Origin: Bosea sp. (in: a-proteobacteria)
GTDB lineage: Bacteria > Pseudomonadota > Alphaproteobacteria > Rhizobiales > Beijerinckiaceae
Assembly: GCF_023953965.1 (NCBI RefSeq)
Contig: NZ_JAMLIX010000002.1
Location: 434,001 to 498,000, forward strand
Length of the DNA stretch: 64,000 bases
Reading direction: 5' to 3'
Below the pieces are notes generated by a model. It worked only from the letters and a program-made list of their open reading frames with translations, searched no databases and had not been told where the DNA came from. The position numbers and the translations under genes were made by a program. Below, piece by piece: positions 56,987-64,000 of the stretch (position 1 is its first letter; each line of letters starts with the position of its first letter).

Positions 56987-58159
56987 ATGTCATCCTCGCC
57001 TTCTATATTTCCACTGGAGATCGAGTGCGTGGATGACGAGGCAGCCATCGCCGACCCCAGGCTCACGGCCACGGACGCTGTGCTCAAGGAGCTCGGGTTC
57101 AAGAAGACGATCGCTTATGTCGAGACGGAGGAAGCACGGACATCGAGTCGGGCGCTGAAGGAATCCGCTCGCAAGACGGAGCTGGCGCAAAAGGGGATCA
57201 GGCAACTCAACCTGATGACGTCGCGAGACGACGACTGGCGAAACGCGCTCGGAGCGATCGCCAAGCTGTCTTCCGACCCGCACATGGTGGAAGCGGTGAT
57301 GACGCTCGCCGGCGATCCCGACTCGGCTCGACGACTTCGGCGCGACACGCAGGCGAAGGCCGAGGGCGAGACTAACCGGGCTCGTGCGTCCTCATCACTT
57401 CACCCGCTCCAGAACCTGAGCGAGGACGAAGCTCTGCGGCTGCGGGCTCTTCTCGATCGACCTGAAGCCGCGTCGTTGCTGTCGGTGGCCGAGACGCTAT
57501 CGGCCGATCGGCTGAAGCTCATGGCCGAAGCCATGCGCAGCGAGGCACTGCCGATCCTATTGCGCGAAACGAACTCACACGACCTCGGCGAGCTGATCTC
57601 GCGATTCGCCGAGCTGCTGCAGGCCGAGAACCAGGGCGAGGCTCGGTCGAACGGGCGGCTCGTGCTGGCGTTCCTGACCTATCCGAACTGGCGCGCGGTG
57701 TTCGCTCATCTCGGACGGGACGCGGACGCCCGCGCCAATCTGGCGCTCCTGCTCCATGACGAGACGGTCGCGACCTTGCTGGCGGGGTATCGGACCGATG
57801 AGGTGACGGCGTCCGCGCTGCGACACCTCGTCTCGCCCGAAACGCGCCACGCCGTCGTCGCGCTCGTCGATTTGCTGCTGTCCGATCGTACCATCGCGGC
57901 TCGGCTGCGGCGGGGAGAACCGGTGAGCGAGCTGCTCGAGAATCTGAAGCGCCCAGCCGAGCCGCGAGGTTCGGTCGAACAGGCGACGGTCTTGTCCGGC
58001 GCCGCGTCGGGGCGTCTGCTTCATCGTATCGGCGCCGCCATGAGAGCCGCGAGCCTGGCATGGTCGGCGCCGGCGGGCAGCAGGATCGGCATCATGCCGT
58101 CGTCGAGCCTCAATCCGCCATCTCGCCGGCAGCAGCCTCCGGGGCGCGTTTCGCGCTGA
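56987..58159 (+). CDS. Hypothetical 390-residue helical protein beside the integrase
   Basis: The first ATG after the IS end (56987) is taken as start; the frame before it comes from the IS. The product is almost entirely helical with repeated Leu/Ala-rich segments (LRALLDRPEAASLLSVAETLSADRLKLMAEAMRSEALPILLRE, LVSPETRHAVVALVDLLLSDRTIAARLRRGEPVSELLENL), perhaps a HEAT-like solenoid, and a basic Pro/Ser tail. No family is recognised. Before IS21 inserted it lay about 160 bp after the AAA+/M41 gene on the same strand. Its 3' end overlaps the convergent integrase by 50 bp. Confidence 0.65.
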   Translation: MSSSPSIFPLEIECVDDEAAIADPRLTATDAVLKELGFKKTIAYVETEEARTSSRALKESARKTELAQKGIRQLNLMTSRDDDWRNALGAIAKLSSDPHMVEAVMTLAGDPDSARRLRRDTQAKAEGETNRARASSSLHPLQNLSEDEALRLRALLDRPEAASLLSVAETLSADRLKLMAEAMRSEALPILLRETNSHDLGELISRFAELLQAENQGEARSNGRLVLAFLTYPNWRAVFAHLGRDADARANLALLLHDETVATLLAGYRTDEVTASALRHLVSPETRHAVVALVDLLLSDRTIAARLRRGEPVSELLENLKRPAEPRGSVEQATVLSGAASGRLLHRIGAAMRAASLAWSAPAGSRIGIMPSSSLNPPSRRQQPPGRVSR

Positions 58160-59990
58160 TCCGATCGCGACGAAGATACGGGCTCATGTCGACGTCCGGG
58201 TATCGGATGGCGGCCACCGCATCGCTTTCGTGCTGCAGAAGCAGAGGATTGCCGTACACGCCGTCCATGCCTTCGAGCTGATGGCCCATGGCCTTCTTGC
58301 GCGCTTCCTCCGTAACGCCCGATGCGGTGCAGGCGTCGCGAAAATTGTGCCTGAGACTATATGCCGTGTAACGCGGATTGGTGATCCCGAGCCCCTTGCG
58401 GATACGCCGGTTCAACCGCTTCGAGATCGCGTCGCTGTAACGGCCCGACGGGTCCGCCTTGAGTTCGGGAAATAGCTGGACGTCTTTCCCGCTGCGCTTG
58501 CGTCGCGATGCGACGAAATCGAGGAATCCCATCTCGATCAGCGTCGGATGGACCGGGATCAGACGACGCCCGGCCGCCGATTTGACCCGCCGTCCCTTGG
58601 TTTTCGACTTGTCGGGTTTGGCGGCGATGTCCGCTTCGTCCTCTTCGTCGACCAGACTCAGGACGTTTAGATGCGGCCTGCCGTTATGATCGAGCCGGAG
58701 ATCGTCCGTCCGCAGTTGCGCGAGCTCGTTGAGGCGCATGCCCGTGAACAGGATGACCGGCGGAAACCAATAGACCGGACCTGCGGCGGTTTCCTTGGCG
58801 GTCAGCGCGAACAGGGCGCTGATCTGAGACGGTTTGAAAGGCAGCCGCTTGCTCTTGGCGTCGGGGTCCGTCTCCTGCTCCGACTGCAGACCGAGCAGCA
58901 GATTCTTCTCGATCTTCCCGTCGTCGACGAGCCATTGCAGGAGTCGGCGGACCGGCCCGAGGTACTTCAGATTGATCGTTTTCGCCGAGATCACTTCGAG
59001 CGGCTGTTTCCGCGCTGCGTTCAAGGCGATTGCTTCGCGCATATCCCGCGTCTTCAGGGTTAGCTCGAAGCGGTTCGGCAACCGGTCCAGCACGTTGCGG
59101 TAATCCCGGATATCGTCGCGAGAGATGTCCCGCACGGGCTTGTCGCCGACGAAGCGCAGGAAATTCGCCAAGCGGGCTCGCACGTCGCCGGCATGCTTCG
59201 GATCGCCTGCCTTGACGATCTGATCGGTATCGTACCGAACGATGGCCTTCGATAGCGGCTCGTCCGACCAGCGCGAGGTTCTGGCGTCTGCGTAGGCCGC
59301 CTTTACCACGTCCGACACGACTGCTTTCAGCTCGCCCGCATCGCCGGCCGGGCCGTGATTGCCGACGATCGCCTTCAGCTCGGCGAGCTCCTTCTTCAAT
59401 TCGCTCAGTAGCTGGCGCGCCGAATCTGGGCGCTCCGGTACAGGAAAAAATTCCGAAGCCCGGTCCATGGCCGAGTCGATGTCTCGTGCAGAATGCTTGC
59501 CGAATGGGCGTCGGGTCACCCGATCAACGGTCTTCAGCAGAGCTCGAGCAGCCTCGTTGCGTCGACCGGTTGCCGTCTCCGCTTCGAGAATGCCGAAAGC
59601 CTCGGCCTTGCCGATCCAGTGCGTGTCGGCCAGGGCCTCATCCCGGTCGTCGCCGTCCGCGTCGCGGACGTGGTTTTCGATTACGCCGCGCGCGTCACGC
59701 AGAAGGGCAAGCTGCTGCCCCACGAGGGGAGGCTGCCCGGAAACGGATCCGATAGCATCGTCGAGCATGGCGAGGGCAATTTCGCGCGCCGGCCGCATCG
59801 GCCACTGCGAGCGAAGGACGGCGTAGACCTCGTCGATCCTGATCAGCACCTGCAGCGCTCTCCGTCGCGCCAGGGCGGCGTTGCGGGTGCGCAGGGAGCG
59901 GCGCACGTCCGGCCTGCCGAGGACGCAGGTCAAGTCTGAGGGAACAGCCTTACGAAACCACCAATGCGCGCCGCGCCGATGCAGATACAT
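58110..59990 (-). CDS. Tyrosine recombinase (island integrase)
   Basis: The 626-residue protein starts MYLHRRGAHWWFRKAVPSDL, resembling the DUF6538 N-terminal domain of a large integrase family. The catalytic residues are visible in order: Arg419 in TGMRLNELAQLR, Arg547 in YSLRHNFRDAC (Tyr instead of the usual His in the HxxR box), His in AMGHQLEG and nucleophile Tyr579 in DGVYGNP. It lies 110 bp from the tRNA-Ser 3' end, where the right attachment site is. It is therefore the most likely enzyme for insertion and excision of the island. The protein appears intact. Confidence 0.92.
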   Translation of the reverse strand: MYLHRRGAHWWFRKAVPSDLTCVLGRPDVRRSLRTRNAALARRRALQVLIRIDEVYAVLRSQWPMRPAREIALAMLDDAIGSVSGQPPLVGQQLALLRDARGVIENHVRDADGDDRDEALADTHWIGKAEAFGILEAETATGRRNEAARALLKTVDRVTRRPFGKHSARDIDSAMDRASEFFPVPERPDSARQLLSELKKELAELKAIVGNHGPAGDAGELKAVVSDVVKAAYADARTSRWSDEPLSKAIVRYDTDQIVKAGDPKHAGDVRARLANFLRFVGDKPVRDISRDDIRDYRNVLDRLPNRFELTLKTRDMREAIALNAARKQPLEVISAKTINLKYLGPVRRLLQWLVDDGKIEKNLLLGLQSEQETDPDAKSKRLPFKPSQISALFALTAKETAAGPVYWFPPVILFTGMRLNELAQLRTDDLRLDHNGRPHLNVLSLVDEEDEADIAAKPDKSKTKGRRVKSAAGRRLIPVHPTLIEMGFLDFVASRRKRSGKDVQLFPELKADPSGRYSDAISKRLNRRIRKGLGITNPRYTAYSLRHNFRDACTASGVTEEARKKAMGHQLEGMDGVYGNPLLLQHESDAVAAIRYPDVDMSPYLRRDRISAKRAPEAAAGEMAD

Positions 59991-60077
59991 CGCGACCCCG
60001 ATTCCAGTCGGGACCCTCCATCCCGAACGTGACAGGACGGCGTAACGGACGACGCGGAATCGATTCGATCGATTCCT

Positions 60078-60119
60078 AACGTTTTCAAGGGCTTAGGAGT
60101 GGCGGAGACGGAGGGATTC
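60078..60119. repeat. Right attachment site (attR) at the tRNA-Ser 3' end
   Basis: Positions 60099-60119 (tRNA 3' end, CCA and one adjacent base) are identical over 21 nt to 10181-10201. The 21 nt on the island side (AACGTTTTCAAGGGCTTAGG and one more) are nearly identical to 10156-10176. The tRNA gene is kept whole by the island's sequence, as usual. Confidence 0.85.
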
Positions 60120-60190
60120 GAACCCTCGATACCCTTGTGGGGTATGCTCATTTAGCAAACGAGTGCCTTCAGCCTCTCGGCCACGTCTCC
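60100..60190 (-). tRNA. tRNA-Ser (anticodon GCU)
   Basis: On the minus strand the acceptor stem GGAGACG (60190-60184) pairs with CGTCTCC (60110-60104), followed by discriminator G and encoded CCA. The anticodon GCT is at 60156-60154 in the loop TTTGCTAA. A long variable arm and the T-loop GGTTCGAATCC are present, as expected for a class II serine tRNA. Its 3' end is the island's attachment site. Confidence 0.97.
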
Positions 60191-60327
60191 GGCGAGAGGC
60201 TCTATGCCCGATTGCGGTGCCGTTTGACAAGCCTCGTCGGCAGCTTCCCTCGCCTCGCTCATGCGCGAGATGCAAGGCCGCACCGGCCTGCCTTGTCCTC
60301 ACGGCGCGAAGCCACTAGATTGGGGCC

Positions 60328-60413
60328 GTCCGTTGGGGTGCCGAAAGGCTGAGAGGCGCGCGTTCGCGCCAACCCATCGTACCTGATCCGGGTAATGCCG
60401 GCGAAGGGAACGG
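60328..60413 (+). promoter_or_regulatory. TPP riboswitch (THI element)
   Basis: The conserved blocks are present in order: GTTGGGGTGCC, AGGCTGAGA, a GC hairpin, AACCC, then ACCTGATCCGGGTAATGCCG and GCGAAGGGAA. It lies 59 bp before the thiO start. Binding of thiamine pyrophosphate should lower expression of the thi operon. Confidence 0.95.
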
Positions 60414-60472
60414 TCTTCGGCTCGCAGACATCTGGCGCCTGAGGCTGCTGCCTTCCCGGGAGCAGGGGAAGC

Positions 60473-61495
60473 ATGACGGCGCAAAGCTCTCGCTTGGAAC
60501 CGACGATCGCTGTGATCGGCGCCGGCGTCGTCGGCCTCGCCTGCGCCGCCGAGCTTGTGGCGCGCGGGGCGCGGGTCGTCATCCATGAGCGCGGTTCGCG
60601 CATCGGCGCGGAAGCCTGCTCCTGGTTCGCCGGCGGCATGCTCGCGCCCTGGTGCGAGGGCGAGAGCGCCGAGGAGCCGGTGGTCCGGCTCGGGCGGGAG
60701 GCGGCCGACTGGTGGCAGCGCCATGCCGGCGGCGTCGTCCGCAACGGCACGCTCGTCGTCGCACCGAGCCGGGACCGTGCTGAGCTCTCCCGTTTCGGCC
60801 AGCGCACCGATCATTTCAGCGAGATCGACGGTGAGGCCATCGCCGCTCTGGAGCCCGATCTCGCCGGGCGTTTCGCGCGCGGGCTGTTCTTCGCCGGCGA
60901 GGCGCATCTGGATCCGCGGCGGACGATCACGGCGCTGGCGGAGCGTCTCGTGGCGCAGGGCGCGGCCCTGCATCTCGGCAGCGCCGCCGAGCCCGCCGAT
61001 CTCGATGCCGCCATCGTCCTCGATTGCCGGGGGCTTGCGGCGCGCGAGGCCCTGCCGGAGCTGCGCGGCGTCAAGGGCGAGATGCTGCTGCTGCGGAGCG
61101 ACGAGATCGCGCTCGCGCGGCCGGTGCGGCTTTTGCATCCGCGCATCCCGCTCTATGTCGTGCCGCGCGCGGACGGGCTCTTCATGGTCGGCGCGACGAT
61201 GATCGAGAGCGGCGAGCGCCGGCGCATCTCGGCGCGCGCCATGCTGGAACTGCTTGGCGCGGCCTATGCGCTGCATCCGGCCTTCGCCGAGGCGGAGGTG
61301 GTCGAGATCGGCACCGATGCCCGCCCGGCCTTTCCCGACAATCTGCCGCGGCTCACCCGCCGCGGGCGGGTGATCCATGTCAACGGGCTCTATCGCCACG
61401 GTTTCCTGCTCAGCCCCGCCATGGCGCGGATGGCGGCGGATGCCGTGCTCGACCCGCAAGCGAAACCGGAGATGCTGCATGACCTTGCTGCTTAA
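60473..61495 (+). CDS. thiO: Glycine oxidase ThiO
   Basis: The 340-residue FAD enzyme begins with the dinucleotide-binding motif IAVIGAGVVGLACAAELVARGARVVIHER. It also contains CSWFAGGMLAPWCE and HVNGLYRHGFLLSPAMARM, both typical of ThiO. It oxidises glycine to iminoacetate, used for the thiazole ring of thiamine. It is the first gene after the riboswitch; thiC, which often comes first in this operon type, is absent here. It overlaps thiS by 17 bp. Confidence 0.92.
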   Translation: MTAQSSRLEPTIAVIGAGVVGLACAAELVARGARVVIHERGSRIGAEACSWFAGGMLAPWCEGESAEEPVVRLGREAADWWQRHAGGVVRNGTLVVAPSRDRAELSRFGQRTDHFSEIDGEAIAALEPDLAGRFARGLFFAGEAHLDPRRTITALAERLVAQGAALHLGSAAEPADLDAAIVLDCRGLAAREALPELRGVKGEMLLLRSDEIALARPVRLLHPRIPLYVVPRADGLFMVGATMIESGERRRISARAMLELLGAAYALHPAFAEAEVVEIGTDARPAFPDNLPRLTRRGRVIHVNGLYRHGFLLSPAMARMAADAVLDPQAKPEMLHDLAA

Positions 61496-61676
61496 CGGCG
61501 TACCCCGCGAGATCGCCGCGAAGACGCTGGCCGAGGCGCTGGCCGAGCTCGGCTTCGGCGGGCGCATCGTCGCGACCGCGATGAACGGCGAATTCGTGCC
61601 GGCCCGCAGGCGCGCTGAAACCTGTCTGAGCGAGGGCGACCGCATCGAGATCGTCGCGCCGATGCAGGGAGGCTGA
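61479..61676 (+). CDS. thiS: Thiamine sulfur carrier ThiS
   Basis: The 65-residue ubiquitin-like protein starts [21 protein letters not shown] and ends in the diagnostic Gly-Gly (VAPMQGG), the site of thiocarboxylation. The start lies inside the end of thiO. Confidence 0.93.
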   Translation: MTLLLNGVPREIAAKTLAEALAELGFGGRIVATAMNGEFVPARRRAETCLSEGDRIEIVAPMQGG

Positions 61677-61677
61677 G

Positions 61678-62448
61678 ATGGCGTCCTTCTACGGCTTCAC
61701 GCCGCAAAACCCGCTCTTCCTGGGCACGGCGCAATATCCCTCGCCGGCGATCCTGGCCGAGGCGGTGAGGCGCTCGGGCGCCGAGGTCGTCACCGTCTCG
61801 CTGCGCCGGGAGGCGGCGGGCGGGGCGGGGCAGGCGTTCTGGGCGCTGATCCGCGAGCTCGGCGTCAGGGTGCTGCCGAACACGGCCGGCTGCCACACCG
61901 TCAAGGAGGCGGTCACCACCGCGCAGATGGCGCGCGAGGTCTTCGGCACCGACTGGATCAAGCTCGAGGTGATCGGCGAGGACGACACGCTCCAGCCGGA
62001 CGTGATCGCGCTGGTCGAGGCCGCCCGCATCCTCGGCGACGACGGCTTCAAGGTCTTTCCCTACACCACCGAGGACCTCGTCGTCGCCGGGCGCCTCATC
62101 GATGCCGGCTGCGAGGTCTTGATGCCCTGGGGCGCGCCGATCGGCTCGGGCCGGGGGCTCAACAACCCTTACGGCCTCAGGAGCCTGCGCCGGCATGTCC
62201 CCGAGGTCGCGCTCGTCGTCGATGCCGGCATCGGCCTGCCCTCCCATGCCGCGCAGGCGATGGAGATGGGCTATGACGGCATCCTGCTCAACACCGCCGT
62301 CGCCAAGGCCGGCGATCCCGCCGCGATGGCGGAAGCCTTCGCGCTCGCCATCCGCGCCGGCCGCCAGGCCTTTGCCGCCGGGCCGATCGAGGCGCGCGAC
62401 ATGGCGGCTCCCTCCACCCCCGTCATGGGCAAGGCCTTTCTCGCATGA
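61678..62448 (+). CDS. thiG: Thiazole synthase ThiG
   Basis: The 256-residue TIM-barrel enzyme shows the family motifs [22 protein letters not shown] and the Schiff-base Lys95 in [17 protein letters not shown]. It also has [19 protein letters not shown] and [31 protein letters not shown]. It condenses deoxyxylulose phosphate, the ThiS thiocarboxylate and iminoacetate. It overlaps thiE by ATGA. Confidence 0.96.
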   Translation: MASFYGFTPQNPLFLGTAQYPSPAILAEAVRRSGAEVVTVSLRREAAGGAGQAFWALIRELGVRVLPNTAGCHTVKEAVTTAQMAREVFGTDWIKLEVIGEDDTLQPDVIALVEAARILGDDGFKVFPYTTEDLVVAGRLIDAGCEVLMPWGAPIGSGRGLNNPYGLRSLRRHVPEVALVVDAGIGLPSHAAQAMEMGYDGILLNTAVAKAGDPAAMAEAFALAIRAGRQAFAAGPIEARDMAAPSTPVMGKAFLA

Positions 62449-63056
62449 AGCTCGATCCGTTCTACCCCATCTTCGATTCGGCCGACTGGCTGGCGCGCAT
62501 GCTGCCGCTCGGCGTCAGGCTGGTGCAGCTGCGCGTCAAGGATCGCCCCGAGGCCGAGGTCGCGCGCGAGATCGCCCGCGCCAAGGCGCTCTGCGCCGCG
62601 GCTGATTGCGTGCTCGTCGTCAACGATTACTGGAAGCTCGCCATCGCCGAGGGCTGCGATTGCGTCCATCTCGGCCAGGAAGACCTCGATACCGCCGATC
62701 TCGGCGCGATCCGCAAGGCGGGCTTGAGGCTCGGCGTCAGCAGCCATGACGAGGCGGAACTCGAGCGCGCACTGGCGGCTGAGCCGGATTACGTCGCGCT
62801 CGGCCCGGTCTATCCGACGATTCTTAAAGCAATGCGCTTCGGCCCGCAGGGGCTGGAGCGGCTCGGCGAATGGAAGCGCCGCATCGGCGCGCTCCCGCTG
62901 GTCGGCATCGGCGGCATCTCGCTGGAGCGGGCGCAGGGCGTCTTCGCGGCGGGCGCCGACAGCGTCGCGGCCGTGACCGACATCACGCTGAACGCCGATC
63001 CCGAGGGTCGGCTGAAGCAATGGCTCGCGGCGACGCGGCGGCACGCGACAGCCTGA
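62445..63056 (+). CDS. thiE: Thiamine-phosphate synthase ThiE
   Basis: The 203-residue protein is a TIM barrel with [24 protein letters not shown] and VHLGQEDL. It also has [15 protein letters not shown] and the closing [30 protein letters not shown]. It joins the pyrimidine and thiazole moieties. It is somewhat divergent, of the second ThiE type often found beside thiOSG. Confidence 0.92.
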   Translation: MKLDPFYPIFDSADWLARMLPLGVRLVQLRVKDRPEAEVAREIARAKALCAAADCVLVVNDYWKLAIAEGCDCVHLGQEDLDTADLGAIRKAGLRLGVSSHDEAELERALAAEPDYVALGPVYPTILKAMRFGPQGLERLGEWKRRIGALPLVGIGGISLERAQGVFAAGADSVAAVTDITLNADPEGRLKQWLAATRRHATA

Positions 63057-63073
63057 ACCTCATTCCGGCGCTC

Positions 63074-63388
63074 TCAGCCCTCCGCTTCCGCCTGCGCTAC
63101 ATGCCCGTCGACATGGCCGAGGCTGCGCTCGGGGTCGAGCCGGTCGCGCACGCGCTGCTTCAGCACCTTGGAATCCGGGAAGCCGCCATCGCTCTTGCGG
63201 TCCCAGATCAGCTCGCCGTCGTAATGGACCTGGAAGATGCCGCCGCTGCGCGGGATCAGCGCGACCTCGCCGAGATCCTGCCCGAAGGTCGAGAGCAGCT
63301 CCTGCCCGAGCCAGGCCGAGCGCAGCATCCAGTTGCACAGCGAGCAATAGGTGATGGCGATGCGCGGGGCAGGCTTGGTCTCAGTCAT
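63074..63388 (-). CDS. SelT/SelW/SelH (Rdx)-family protein
   Basis: The 104-residue protein has the CxxC redox motif (Cys15 and Cys18 in ITYCSLCNWMLRSAWLGQELL) in place of selenocysteine, then GIFQVHYDGELIWDRKSDGGFPDSKVLKQRVRD, the standard Rdx fold. It is probably a small thioredoxin-like cytosolic protein. It converges on thiE with 17 bp between the stops. Confidence 0.9.
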   Translation of the reverse strand: MTETKPAPRIAITYCSLCNWMLRSAWLGQELLSTFGQDLGEVALIPRSGGIFQVHYDGELIWDRKSDGGFPDSKVLKQRVRDRLDPERSLGHVDGHVAQAEAEG

Positions 63389-63513
63389 GATCGGTCACCG
63401 GAGCGGGAGGTCGCTCCCGACATCCTGCTTCCGGCGCCGCGGCGCAAGCCCTGAAACGGCATGGCAGGCAGGCGCGGAACGAAGATTAAGTATTTGATTT
63501 TGAATAAATAAAA

Positions 63514-64000
63514 TCAAACCTCCTCGACATAGCGCCGGCGCAGATGCGCCTTGAACACGGCGGCATCGAGCGGCCTGCCGGTGGCTTCGGTGAGGAGATC
63601 GTCGGTCGTCAGCAGCGAGCCCTTGCCGTGGATATTGGCGCGCAGCCAGCCGGTGAGCGGGCTGAAATCGCCCTTGCCGATGCCGGGCAGGATCGCCGGT
63701 TCCGCCCGGCAGGCGGCATCGAAGATCTGGGCCGCCGTCATCGCGCCCAGCGTATAGGTCGGGAAATAGCCCCAGCCGCCGGAGGGCCAATGGATGTCCT
63801 GCAGGCAGCCGAGACGGTCGTTGGGCACGATGACGCCGAGCAGGGTTTTCATGCCGTCGTTCCAGGCGGCGGGCAGGTCGGCGAGCGCCATCTCGCCGGC
63901 GATCAGCGCCTTCTCCAGCCGGTAGCGCAGGATGACATGGGCGGGATAGGTGACCTCGTCGGCATCGACGCGGATGAAGCCGGGCGCGACGCGGGTATAG
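63514..64000 (-). CDS. M32 carboxypeptidase (carboxypeptidase Taq family), C-terminal part
   Basis: The visible 162 codons include VAPGFIRVDADEVTYPAHVILRYRLEKALIAGEMALADLPAAWND, GCLQDIHWPSGGWGYFPTYTLGAMTAAQIFDAA and a final AHLRRRYVEEV. All are typical of the C-terminal half of this metallopeptidase family. The HEXXH zinc motif and the start lie beyond the right edge of the window. Confidence 0.93.
   Translation of the reverse strand, partial: YTRVAPGFIRVDADEVTYPAHVILRYRLEKALIAGEMALADLPAAWNDGMKTLLGVIVPNDRLGCLQDIHWPSGGWGYFPTYTLGAMTAAQIFDAACRAEPAILPGIGKGDFSPLTGWLRANIHGKGSLLTTDDLLTEATGRPLDAAVFKAHLRRRYVEEV

Overview
The window is GC-rich alphaproteobacterial DNA. The gene set (Lrp-type regulator divergent from putA, Usg, DUF982, DUF1488, HWE kinase, IS21 and IS256 elements) points to Hyphomicrobiales. 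A Bosea-like host is a guess that the sequence alone cannot confirm.

Two stretches of ordinary chromosome flank a large insertion. The left chromosome (1-10155) holds the end of a dipeptide-type ABC importer operon (two permeases, a fused double ATPase, a nitrilase-family amidohydrolase, a carboxymuconolactone decarboxylase-like protein), malonyl-CoA synthetase, and putA with its divergent Lrp-type regulator. The right chromosome (60100-64000) starts with tRNA-Ser(GCU), then a TPP riboswitch, thiO-thiS-thiG-thiE, a SelW-like protein and the end of an M32 carboxypeptidase.

Between them lies a genomic island of about 50 kb. The last 21 nt of the tRNA-Ser gene (60099-60119) are repeated exactly at 10181-10201 beside the Lrp-type regulator, inside a longer 42-46 nt imperfect repeat. 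A tyrosine recombinase (58110-59990) sits next to the intact tRNA. This is the classic layout of an integrase island using a tRNA 3' end as attachment site.

The island is a mosaic. It carries three near-identical IS21 copies in one orientation (10505, 27481, 54327), an IS256-family element with target duplication (31270-32689), an IS1182-family element (48794-50334) and an IS91 transposase remnant (19754). Its cargo comes in blocks: MerR/CMD/NHL-propeller and LysR/quinone oxidoreductase (13.2-17 kb); a second recombinase-like gene with a partner (17.5-19.6 kb); a chaperone block with htpG, two small proteins, groEL-groES under a CIRCE operator, usg, DUF982 and a cold-shock gene (20.6-27.3 kb); a hemolysin-III-family gene cut by IS21; a set of very small conserved proteins (32.8-35.5 and 40.4-41.3 kb); a ManA-GT4-GH130 sugar operon (35.3-40.1 kb); an AI-2E-type permease; a response regulator and HWE kinase; a CopG regulator with a PHB-depolymerase-type esterase; and a DUF892 ferritin-like protein.

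The right end, beside the integrase, holds the least familiar unit: a GIY-YIG/DUF4357 protein, a 163-residue protein, a soluble FtsH-like AAA+/M41 protease and a 390-residue helical protein. The last two are separated by twin hairpins and the third IS21. Overall this reads as an integrative stress-tolerance island with an uncharacterised nuclease-fold/protease module at its integrase end.
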